Source: Phellopilus nigrolimitatus (lineage: Eukaryota > Basidiomycota > Agaricomycetes > Hymenochaetales > Hymenochaetaceae). From it: a DNA stretch of 64,000 bases. Below the pieces are notes generated by a model. The model was not told the DNA's origin. It did no database searches and was given only the letters and a program-made list of their open reading frames with translations. This document shows, piece by piece, positions 43,035 through 52,958 of this stretch (within the stretch, counting starts at the first letter, position 1; each line of letters opens with the position of its first letter). Made by a program: the position numbers and the translations under genes. The DNA lies in the NCBI GenBank assembly GCA_021029095.1, contig JAJOHG010000048.1, forward strand, positions 181,621 to 245,620, read 5' to 3'.

Positions 43035-43340
43035 CAGGTGGGTCAGAAAAGTCTTTGCCCCCCTTCCCCCCCCCCCCCCCCCCCCCCCTAAAAAAGGAAG
43101 GCAGTTCACCTTGTTGAAACAAAGACTGCATCAAAAATTGTTTGACTGCACATGATCTTTGCTTTAGATGCATATTATAAACATACGATACGTACTTGTT
43201 AACTATTTTTTGGATGTGTTGAGCTGGCAGCACACCGTAGGCAATGGTGAGCGAGGACTCGACGACGCGGCAGCCTTTGCTACGCAGGCGGGAACCGCCT
43301 TCCTTTTTCAGGGGGGGCGAAGACTTTTCTGACCCACCTG
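43035..43340. mobile_element. TA-flanked element D, copy 1 (best preserved)
   Basis: The ends are CAGGTGGGTCAGAAAAGTCTT and the complement, with TA on both sides (43033-43034, 43341-43342). A run of 23 C (43066-43088) lies just inside the left end. The 306-bp element is non-coding. Related copies lie at 34627-34885 and 52057-52341, and a partial one near 48285. Confidence 0.8.
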
Positions 43341-43427
43341 TAATCCCAATGTGCTTGACCCGGCACCATTGGGGGCATGGGATTGATGGTATCCTTGATG
43401 GCCCTTTTTGGAGATATCGGGCTTTTA

Positions 43428-43933
43428 CAGTCGAACCTCTCCCATATTGCATAGAGGTTGGTGGAAGGTCTGTCTATGCTTATGCAGAGGTTATGCAATA
43501 CGAGAAACTTGACTTATTAGGTAATAAAAACCATTAAATGAGAGGATAATTAATCTGGAAACCCCCCCCCCCCCCCCGTGTGATGTTGGGCTGTACAATG
43601 CTCTCTATTTGCTGCTTGCAGCTTCATTCTGAGTTGGTGGATATGGCTGAATGGCGCAGGCTTCTCCAGAAGGACAGTGAGGCCTGCGGAATGAGCATTG
43701 AGAGTGTATCGAGTCCTTGATAAGTGGAAAAATGCGGAAGAAAAATTAGTAAAAATGTCACAACCCGATGGCATCCATATTTAATTTACTCAAATTGGCT
43801 ATGCATTATGCATATATAATTTTATGCATTATCATATAGGGATTTTCTATCTACCAACTCGGTGGAAACCCGGATATATGCATAATGGGAGGTTATGCAC
43901 TATGAGAGAGATGCAATATGGGAGGTTCGACTG
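43428..43933. mobile_element. TA-flanked element C, copy 2
   Basis: Related to 28236-28836 along its whole length, with ends CAGTCGAACCTCTCCCATA and complement and TA at 43426-43427 and 43934-43935. It is about 95 bp shorter, mainly by deletions in the interior. A run of 16 C replaces a CCCCT/A-rich part of copy 1. Confidence 0.8.
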
Positions 43934-44111
43934 TAGTTGATCACGAAACGCGTGCACCACAATGGACTCGACGATCTTGGAGGGCCACACAGCGCGGTCA
44001 CGTGATGCTATTTAGGGATTATAGACCCAAACATTTTCTCATCATTTGACCAGACCTTATATATCTGTAAAAGTGGAGGACTTATTTGCCACCTCGTTGG
44101 TCCAGGAGTTC

Positions 44112-44112
<1 letters not shown>

Positions 44113-44144
<32 letters not shown>
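44113..44144. repeat. Run of 32 T upstream of NTPase copy 3
   Basis: A homopolymer run of 32 T near the 5' border of the third NTPase repeat. The border itself falls at about 44165, where similarity to the region upstream of copy 1 begins. Confidence 0.8.
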
Positions 44145-44309
44145 CTAAATACTTTCGCATGCGCGCCATTATAGGCAGCTCCCACGGGGCCTGCACAGCT
44201 TTGCCCCCAATCAGAACACCCCGAGCTTGAATAGGAACAGTCACTGTATTGCAGTATAACAACAGGGTGGCTTCACTTCTGGTGCTCTCCCATCCTTCAC
44301 TTTTCCATC

Positions 44310-47300
44310 ATGGCGAACGCAAGAAGTTCTTCCGGTCAGAGGGAGAAACGTCCCAACGAAGACGCTGACGGGACCAATCGTCCCTCAACAAAATTGAAGA
44401 CTGAGGCATCGCATTCACAGCTAACATTGCAGTCTGTCCGATCCGACGAGCTTGATCATCGTAAGCTAGACGAGGATACGACGGCGTACCTTCAAGAGAT
44501 TTCCGACGGCGTACCGGAGAGGATATATGCTGACTTGATTCTTAATGCTGTCGCTGAGACGTGCCATAGACTCGACTCTAAGCTCCGAGGGCCGCTAGGG
44601 GCGAAACGAAAGTTGTCGCAATACGGCACCGTTTTGAAAGATTTCATTATGAAGGCGCATGTGGACAAGGATTATAGAGCAATCAGAAATCTGCGTAAGT
44701 GAATCTCGTTCTCATTCTATCGTTCTCACCTTTGGTTACGCAGGCGTGCTTCAACAAAAACGGGATTTGCCCAAGAACGTCTCCCTCAGTCCACATGATA
44801 AGGATCAGCAGAGTGAGTGGTGTACCTCAGATTCATTCTTTTCTTTGTCTGAAACTCGATACAGAGCAAGGTATTCATGTCTTATCGTATTGCTTCGAAC
44901 GGCTCATCTGACAAATATGGTATCAGCTGTCGAGCTAGCATGGAAGATTAAGTACGCGGGAAAGGCCCATATTTTGCTCCACGAAACGGTCTCCAACATG
45001 ACTCGGAGCATGGGTGGGAGAAGCTATGCAAACAGTTTGGCCATTGTCCAGAGCTCTGGAACTGGAAAATCGCGGACCGTGCACGAGCTCGGTAAGATGG
45101 TCTTCACTATTCCGTTCAATCTAAGGGCGGACCAGGACCAGGTGGGTGAGTTATAAAACGATGATTCGCTACTTCAGCTGACGAAGCCATTCTTAGGTTA
45201 TGCATACCCTTTCCCTGACAGAGAAATACGCAATTACCTTTGTGACGCACCAAAAATGTTGGAAGAAGCTCGCTTATACTTCATGCAATTTCTCTACAAT
45301 CTGTTCTCAGCAGTTCTCAAAGAAGTAAAAAAGCTTGAGTCATCGTTTAAGCAAGCGAAAACTTATGGGCATGTGGCGGAAAGGTGGTCAACGTATCTCG
45401 AGAAGGGAGGTCGGCATGACTTATATCGGAAGGTTGCAAATATGAAGTATCAAGTACGTGTTTTGAGCAGATGGGTGTGACTTTTCCTCTATTGATTACC
45501 TTTGTGTAGAGAAATGAAGAGGCATTCCTGGATTTCGAGATGAACTATAAACAAACTCAGATGGATACTGTCCCAGATGAAGCGAACCCCGGGGACGATG
45601 AAGACGCTGACGACGTTGAAAAGAATGAACCTATTGTCGATCTTGCTGAATTCAAGTTTGTCGCGCAGCAGACCGAAGGGAAAATCTTTGAATTGATCTC
45701 CTATGTCGACAAATTCGCCAAAGATGACCGCTGTACATCGCTTGATGCTCGTGTGGTGATCTATTTTGACGAAGCCCACGATTTGACGAATATCTGCGTA
45801 CCTAGCAACAGAGGTTCAATGTGTCGTACTCTTTACCATGCATTTTGCTCAGCTGCCAATGGTATTTTGAGCAAACCGGTGTTCTTCCTCTTTCTGTCGA
45901 CTCATTCTAGTCTCTCTCAGTTTGCACCACCTCAATGGTCGTATCCCTCGGCAAGAACCGCCGTTAGCGAAGACACTATCCAGCCTCCGTTTACGGAGCT
46001 TCCTTTCGATTGCTCCCAGGCTGAACCACTTATTCGACCTGGTCAGAAGAAGTTAGAAGATGTTGCAAACATCCGCTTTATGAGCGAGTTCGGAAGACCA
46101 TTGTATGTGTATGTTTCCCTGGTTGTGCATGACATTTTACTCATGCTGTATCTTTGCCAGGTTTTACAGTCTTACGAAAGTTCCGCAGGAAGGAGTGGAA
46201 CGGAGAATAGTCAACCTCGCTAGGGCCAAACTCGTTGGCAGTAACAATCCTGATACTGCTGAAATGACCGATGATGCGAAGTTAGCTGTCCTGGCCGTGC
46301 GCGTTCTTCTTAACTTCAACACATCTCGAGCGAAGACGCAAGCGCAGATGGTCAAGCTTGTCCAAAGCCACATGGCGATAGCATTCTCGATCCCTGAGCA
46401 CCGTGAGACGATCAGAACGGGCTATCCATCGGAGCCGATCCTCGCTGAAGCAGCGGCTCGACAGATGTATGTCATGAGTAACAAGACGGACGTTGCGAGT
46501 CCTTCTCGGCTTCTGCAAAAATTTACAGATAGCGGCGTGGTCGACAAAGGCGAACGTGGCGAGGCTGTCGCTAGACTCATCTTCACCCTGGCCTACGATA
46601 AGGCGGTGGCAACCCATCAGAAGGAAAACATGATAAATGGTGTTGACCATAGGCCGGCAGGCTGTCCGTTTTACAGCAGAGGTGTACCCTTGAAGCACTA
46701 CATCAGAGCACTCTTTGGAGAGGAGCATGCGGAACATATCTTCAAAAGCCACCCCGATAATGTTAAAAATGGACGGACTTTCGAGGAGGCTTTCGACAAA
46801 GCCTGGGTGCGCTTCACGCATTTCCAGCGTGCTGGGGACTCGTCGGTAATATCGACAGAGGCCGCTTGGGCAGCGGCGGCTCGTGCAATGGCTTTCCAAT
46901 GCAGTTCTGGTCAAGCATTCTTAGACATGTATATCCCAATCATCTTATGGGACGCGGAACTCCGAGAAGAAATCATGTCCGGAATTCTTATTCAGATCAA
47001 GGATCGAGTGAGGGCTGGGACGAAAGCCAGTGTTGAGATCGACGAACGTGCCATCCACTTTTTCCCGGCGCAGTCCGGCCCGAAGAAGGATAGGCGGCCA
47101 TACATCACAATTGTCATGGAGTTGGGTGTGCAGCCTTTTTATCAGACACAGGCCAAGTACGAGGCGAAGAGCTCGCCCACGGAAGTAGCTCGCCCTCGCA
47201 CTCCGACCCGTGCTTCTTCTGCAGGGGAGAGGTCGACCGTCAATGTGGTCGAAGGTACGCCATCAATTTTAAGGATTAGCCATATGGGAAAGAGGAGCAA

Positions 47301-47736
47301 TAGGAACACTGCCAAAGGGAAGAACATTGCAAAAGTGGTGCACCCGCGATACGCTATTTTCGTAAACGGTTGTTCGCCGTCGGTATACGGTGTAGTGGAC
47401 AGCAAAGATGTATACGCGGCATTACTCTCATCGCGCCATATCTTGCAAGAACATCCGCGGCAGACAAAGGATGCATTGTCCGCAGTGCGGCGACTGAAGC
47501 CGTTTTGGATAAAAGGCCCCGAGTGCTTTGATTGGACGGGCCAACCGAAGCTTTCGGGAATGATTCCTGTTGAAGAGCCTGTAGCTGAAGGTGTGACTAC
47601 GGGCGAGGACCAGTTGGAGCTTGGATCAGTGTCCGAAGAAGAGGAGGGAGAGGAAGAGGAGGGATCCGAAGAAGAGGAGGGAGAGGAAGAGGAGGGAGAG
47701 GAAGATGAGGAAGAGAATCCGTTCATATTGAAATAG
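44310..47736 (+). CDS. P-loop NTPase with C-terminal nuclease-like region, copy 3 (intact)
   Basis: Exons 44310-44694, 44744-44812, 44927-45145, 45197-45453, 45510-46102 and 46161-47736 give 1032 residues (two more if a 6-nt AGCAAG microexon at 44865-44870 is used). Walker A VQSSGTGKSRTV centres on Lys199. Walker B is YFDEAHDLTN with Asp397, followed by FLFLSTHSSLSQF. The putative nuclease residues are Asp763 (FLDMYIPIIL) and Gln786/Lys788 (ILIQIKDR). An HPRYAIFVNGCSPSVY block precedes a purine-rich tail coding for a run of Glu (about 35 residues, 47625-47720) that copies 1 and 2 lack. Structure, not annotation, suggests a Crinkler/RHS-like NTPase-nuclease. No signal peptide; probably nuclear or cytosolic. 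Confidence 0.78.
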
Positions 47737-48160
47737 CCCACAGGGATGTGTGGAAGTGGAATGCTACTCTCACTACACGTAAGGTTGTCCAGCAAACTCG
47801 AGCACATCGCGCCTCGTAGCATAAATAGTATCTTGTGTGTTTTCAAAGTCTGCTCTTTTTCGCTCTGGCTGTAATACTATTGCTTGAACCTGTATGTACA
47901 TGCACATCCTCCAAAATTGATGATATCTTGCCTCTTTTGAATGGTAGCAATCTGATATTTGACATGCATCATAGTATGTAGACCGGTTTGTGATCAAAGA
48001 TCCATGACTTGGAGTGGCGCGTGCCGAGCCACATTCATGTTGAGCGGAGCTTCGGGCCTACATAATAGGCTATGAGTTCTGAAGGCGTCCATAGACAGCC
48101 AAAGAATCCGAAGCCGTCGAAAACGGGCTGGATTCAACGCATCCCTTCGTTTATCTCACT
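47737..48160. repeat. 3' flank of NTPase copy 3, shared with copies 1 and 2
   Basis: Inverted match to 23755-24175 and 30748-31200. It ends at TTTATCTCACTT, the complement of the GTGAGATAAA border seen in copy 2. Beyond that point (GGTTGTGGGG) the copies differ, so this is probably the true edge of the dispersed repeat. Confidence 0.8.
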
Positions 48161-48284
48161 TTGGTTGTGGGGCATTGCTTCCATGGCAACTTATTGCTTT
48201 TTCAAACATTGCCATTTGCTTTAGTATATATTAGAACACGTGCACTCTAGATAAACGACAAACATAAACTATGTAATTATTTTG

Positions 48285-49440
48285 GGTGAGTGAATGCCAT
48301 AGGCAGTGATGAGCGAGAAGGTCACCACGGCAAATAAGGGCGCATTTATCCTTGACGTTGACGGATTTCCTTTGTCGACCTGCTGCGAGTCCGACCTTTC
48401 CCTTGCACGGCGTTATCCAGGCAGCGCTGGCTGCCCCAGTGAGTGCGCCTCGTAGACGGCTGCATTTTTTACCCGCGAAACACGAGCGTGCTCGTGCTGC
48501 AACTCTGTTCGCCCGTCCAGCAGCGGCAGAGAGCGGACTGAAAGAGGCTGTCGCGCCGCGGGGGGGGGGGGGGGGGGGGGGGGGCTCCTGCAGCAACGCG
48601 TCGATGCTGGCGGTTTGAAGTATGTAGTAACGGTGTCTTTTCCGACCGCTCGCCGCGCCGTGCCTCGACAGCTCGCAGGCGTACTTCTGCCACGACCTCT
48701 GGCTGAGCGCTGCGCGCGAAGGCATGCGCGCCGTCGAGGAGCGTGCGGACGCAGCGAGCAAGGCTGCTGCTGGCGAGGCGGCTCGGGCTTGGATTTATCC
48801 TCGGATGGGGCGCGGCGAAGCCCATAAAGGCCGCAGTCGCAGTCGATGCGGACGAGTGCCGGAGGCATGCGAAGCGCGCGGAGGAGGCTGCGGAGGAGGC
48901 TGCGGCGGAGGGCGAAGACGCAAGTTGCGCAGAGGAGGACGAGCAAGCAAAGCGCGTAGAGGGCGAGCGTGGAAGGCGCACAGATGAGGGCGGGGACGCG
49001 CAGCGCCAGTGGCCGCAGGGCGACTCGGACGCGAACGTGGGCTCGAACTTCGACGCGACGCCGAACACGGGGGAGGGCAAGGCGGATGACACCGCGGCAG
49101 GCGAGGACGATGCGCTGGCGGACGCGTTCTCCGTGCGTGACGACGTACACGGGGGTGAGCCATGCACAGCTCACGTTCAACCTGTTCGGTCCGGACAAAG
49201 ACGAGGAGGACGGGCCTGGCTCGCGCGAGAAGTATGTCCTGGACGACTGGAAGGGCACGCCCGATAGCTTCGTTTGCCAAGAGTAGCGGTACGTCTTTCT
49301 TGGAATCTTCTTGTTATGAAAACTGAACTGGTGGCCTTTTCTTAGGTATACCGGAGGCCGCAACCTCACGGAGAGCGTTCAAGGACTCTCTGGGGTTCCA
49401 GGCGAAGCTTGGGACTCTCGGCCGGTTACCATTATAGCTT
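48285..49440 (+). pseudogene. GC-rich coding-like relic with element D remnant and poly-G
   Basis: At 48285-48335 the string ATAGGCAGTGATGAGCGAGAAGG recalls the interior of element D. A run of 25 G occupies 48560-48584. From 48600 to 49290 GC content and codon-like periodicity rise sharply above the surroundings. One plus-strand frame ends with YTGVSHAQLTFNLFGPDK and KYVLDDWKGTPDSFVCQE, then a possible intron (49290-49345) and GRNLTESVQGLSGVPGEAW. Antisense frames are also open, as expected for GC-rich DNA. I do not recognise a family; a truncated host gene is the simplest reading. Confidence 0.3.
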
Positions 49441-50146
49441 ATCCTCTCATTTAATGGTTTTCATTACCTAATAAGACCTCTATGAATATGGTGTATCTAT
49501 TGGTCTACTCGATCTGGACAGCACTTTTGACTTACTGTAATATGTATTTTTGACTGTTTGAATCCACGCGTAGCTCGGCCAAGGAATGCCTTCACATTGA
49601 AAAAAGAGGCTCAAATTTGTTGTCACCAGAGCAGTGCCCAACCGGTCAGCTTTCACATATCACTCAGCCACATATATGCACAAAAGTAAACACGGATACA
49701 TACCTTAGACATGGGCCTTCATAACAGATGATTGATCAAGGTTTATATGCAGAGAAAAAAAAATAGACATGTTAGATATGAGCAAGGAAAAGGTGTGACC
49801 CGTGGCGGAGTCGTGTGGCAGTGAACCACTCCCATTCTAAGGCATACGTTTTCACACTCTTTGTACACTTTTCGACGACATTGTACACTTTTTCGTACAG
49901 TAACTATGACCGTGACTACTTACACTGCAATCCAAAATGGATGATCCCTTCCTTACGTCAGGAATCGTATTTCATTACATAATATAGTTTGCTCTTGAAT
50001 ATGTTCTACCTAGCAACTTTGCTTTTCGCCCTGCGCAAACTTCGTCTCAACACCGCTGCCAGTAAATACAGGTCTGGCGCAAACTTCGTGAGGCATACAA
50101 AGATGCAAGCCCTGTCGTGCACGATGGCTCAACGAGCCATCCGAAA
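49441..50146. other. Intergenic, no gene seen
   Basis: AT-rich DNA with short frames only, leading into the second F-box gene. Confidence 0.5.
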
Positions 50147-51811
50147 ATGTCCTTCGACGTCTCTGCGGTCCCAATCGATATCTGGTTCGGAATCGCTTCA
50201 TTTTGTGGCTTGGAGGAAATCCTATGTCTAGAAGCTGTACGTATATCCAATATATCTCCCCAGCCGAACGACGAGCCAATTTTTTCCCCAGACGTCCAAG
50301 TTGTTTCTCGAGGTCGTTTCCAATAAGCTCACCTGGCTAGAATACCTCCACGCGCTGGACCAAAACCATGCGCCCGATCTACCTCGGCACGTTCCTCTCA
50401 GCGAGCTTTCCTGGTCTGATTTGCGCACACTCGTCGTGCGCGCGCGGCGGAGACATCTCAATTGCTCCGGCTCCGCTCCACCGCGACCCACACGCGAGAT
50501 CACAGTACCCATCGGGTCGGCGAACGCGGACGGCGCACTCGGGAAACCGCATGGCGCGGGAACGGATGTGACGCTGCTCCCCGGGAGCAGTTTTCTGCTG
50601 GTCCACTGGTCTGCGGGACACTTGCAGTGCTGGGACGTGTTGTGCGGCGTGTGTGTGTGGACGTACCCTCCACGAGCCTCATCCGACGCGTCTGGCATGC
50701 AGACACTGAGAGTGTGCAGCTTCAGTTATGACATGCAACCCAATGGCGACGCGCGCGTGCTTGTGGTGAGCGAATCTACAAATAGTGACGTCAACGAACG
50801 GTGAGATATATGACGTCTGCTGAACATGCCCATTGTCATGGCACGCTGATACTTCACTATTATTCAGGACTCTCGAGTTATTCTAGATTTCTTGCCTGAC
50901 GAAAGTGGCTACATGCCTTTACAAGTGCGCGCCAGAAGAACTCGATACGTTGCATGGATCGTTGATATTCTCAAAGTTATGCGGCGACGTATCTGCAGCT
51001 TACACGGAGGGCCATCTTGTCCTGACGTTCTGGGAAAAGGACCTCTCGGCCGTGATCGTTGAGGTATGTCTACATCTCCTTGAAAAATACGAAACAGGGA
51101 AATTGACCGATGCTTTTGTGGCAGGGCACACTCGACGCCATAGACATAGTAGATGACTATCTCATTTGCGTGTACGGCGACTCCGGGAGTAAGTCAGTCA
51201 TGGCCGTACTGCTCTCGTCTATACGCGACTCCCTGGCTAGCACCGCCCAGGCCTCGATGTGCCGACTGATCCTCAACGACCTTCCGTACACGAGGTGCTT
51301 CATCATCCCGCCCCCCTATTTATATTACCACAGAGCGATGCTGTCCGTCTGCACCTCCCACTGGAAGCCCGCAGCAGAGCGAGATGGCATCGCCATCACT
51401 GTACTGTTGGACGTATACAATGCAGAAACCACGCGCGACTTCTGCGTGGCAAACTTCTTTCTCTTGGAGAGTGTTTCAGATACAGCCGATGCGGGTGCGT
51501 CTGGTCATCCGCGCCTCTCGCATCTCGGGCTTCCAGAGTCTATAGCCTTGGACGAGCAGCCTAACATGTTCAGCCTCATGAGTCCACCTTCGCAGGCCGG
51601 TGCGACAGCGATCTCGTTCTACAATAAAACCCTTCACCGCGACCCCCCAGAAGTCGTACGGAAGCTCGCTACCATTTCGCGCGAGAAAGAAGTGGTGTTC
51701 AGTAGTCTCGATCTGCCATATGCGGCGAGCTTGAGCGTGGAATCCTACAGCGGAGCTCTCTACTTCCCAACGATAGACTCGACATCCATTGTCATCCAAT
51801 ATTTTGACTGA
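50147..51811 (+). CDS. F-box protein, second locus, with doubtful exon 2-3 junction
   Basis: The start MSFDVSAVPIDIWFGIASF is followed by an intron (50237-50291), then TSKLFLEVVSNKLTWLEYL. This is a typical basidiomycete F-box followed by a beta-rich, WD-like region (SSFLLVHWSAGHLQCWDV). The last two exons end at 51063 and 51811 (GTLDAIDIVDDYLICVYGD to IVIQYFD). The junction after exon 2 is unclear. The best-looking intron (50801-50867) is in phase but leads at once to a TAG at 50884-50886. A longer intron (GTGAGC at 50766 to TAG at 50886) keeps the frame. The gene may therefore be alternatively spliced or carry one nonsense change. Role as in the first F-box gene. Confidence 0.65.
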
Positions 51812-52056
51812 AGCGCGTACATATATTTCGATTTGTTTTATTTCTCGGTAGGCACGTAAATATCAGACGTCGACATTAAGAAGTGGGATACAGGCACTCG
51901 GCAAATGCGTTTACGTACATATAAACCTTGTGAATCCATGTATACCACTTGTGAGTCCATGTATACCATTATGTAAGACTTCGACGTTTCTGCCCGACGT
52001 TTGGAGAGCACTATTATAATTGAGCACTGACTTGCGAACCGTCGTACGAGAAGCTA
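51812..52056. other. Intergenic with a short repeated phrase
   Basis: GTGAATCCATGTATACCA and GTGAGTCCATGTATACCA occur in tandem near 51930-51970. No gene. Confidence 0.5.
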
Positions 52057-52341
52057 TAGGTGAGACAGAAAAGTCTTCCCCGCCTTCCCCTGAAAGGAAG
52101 GCGGATCCCACTTGTAGCAAACGATACCACGTCGAGATATCACACACCTTTGCTTATGGTATGCTGCCCGCTCAACTCACGCAAAATCTAGTTAGCAAGT
52201 ATATATTGTATGCTTGCAATATGCATTTAGAGCATATATTGTAAGCAACCAAACGCTAGTTGACCACATTTTTGTCTGGACAATGCAGACGGGAACCGCT
52301 TTCTTTTTTTAGGGGAGGCGAAGACTTTTATGACCCACTGC
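52057..52341. mobile_element. TA-flanked element D, copy 2 (interior inverted)
   Basis: Left end GGTGAGACAGAAAAGTCTTCC and right end GGGAGGCGAAGACTTTTATGA match element D with substitutions. The interior (TATGCTGCCCGCTCAACTCA) is the reverse complement of the matching part of 43035-43340, so the element lies in the opposite orientation. Confidence 0.7.
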
Positions 52342-52958
52342 ACTTGGGATCCAGCAACAAAGCCTGGATGATTGATCTTCAACTCACCTAAATCCCTAGA
52401 GGTAGACGGTGGACATACACTATACATGCAGTTTGATAAGATGCCGTCGAAGCGGTCTGCCATAGGTGTGTCGAGCTCGTCGAGATAAGACCGGAAACAA
52501 AACTTAACCAAAACTCAAGAGACCGCGATGATTTACTATAGAGCTTCCCGTCACAGGCGAAAGGTCAAATCCAAAAATCGCAAATGACTGCGCTTTGCGA
52601 AATCATTGAGCTGCGAAACGAAACGTAGACGCTAAGTCAATCGTCAGGCAAAGTAAAATGTCTCGGGTGCTTGTATTAGAGTCGTAAAGCCATATTTCCC
52701 TTCGCATCTGACTGAGTTCTCTTGGAGGGTCATTCCGTTCTCACTGCTATGTACTCATAAATACTTTTTCGTATCGGTCTCGTTGTTCGTGCTTCTTCCA
52801 AGTGGCGGCACCAACAGAGCAATAAGAAAGTAAAATGAAAATGTCACCAAATTGTATTATATCTATAATAATACATAATAGATTTACTTATCCAAGCTTG
52901 TTTTCACCCTTCTGTCGAGACTTTATACATGACTTATCTTTTCTTATATAATGTCCTC
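52342..52958. other. Intergenic, 3' of URA2
   Basis: No gene recognised; AT-rich towards the URA2 stop. Confidence 0.5.

Noticed and set aside
48413..49369. Long minus-strand frame opposite the GC-rich block, with an apparent hydrophobic segment
   Set aside because: GC-rich DNA opens several frames on both strands here; the Arg/Pro/Ser-rich composition and the poly-Pro from the G run are typical of antisense shadows.
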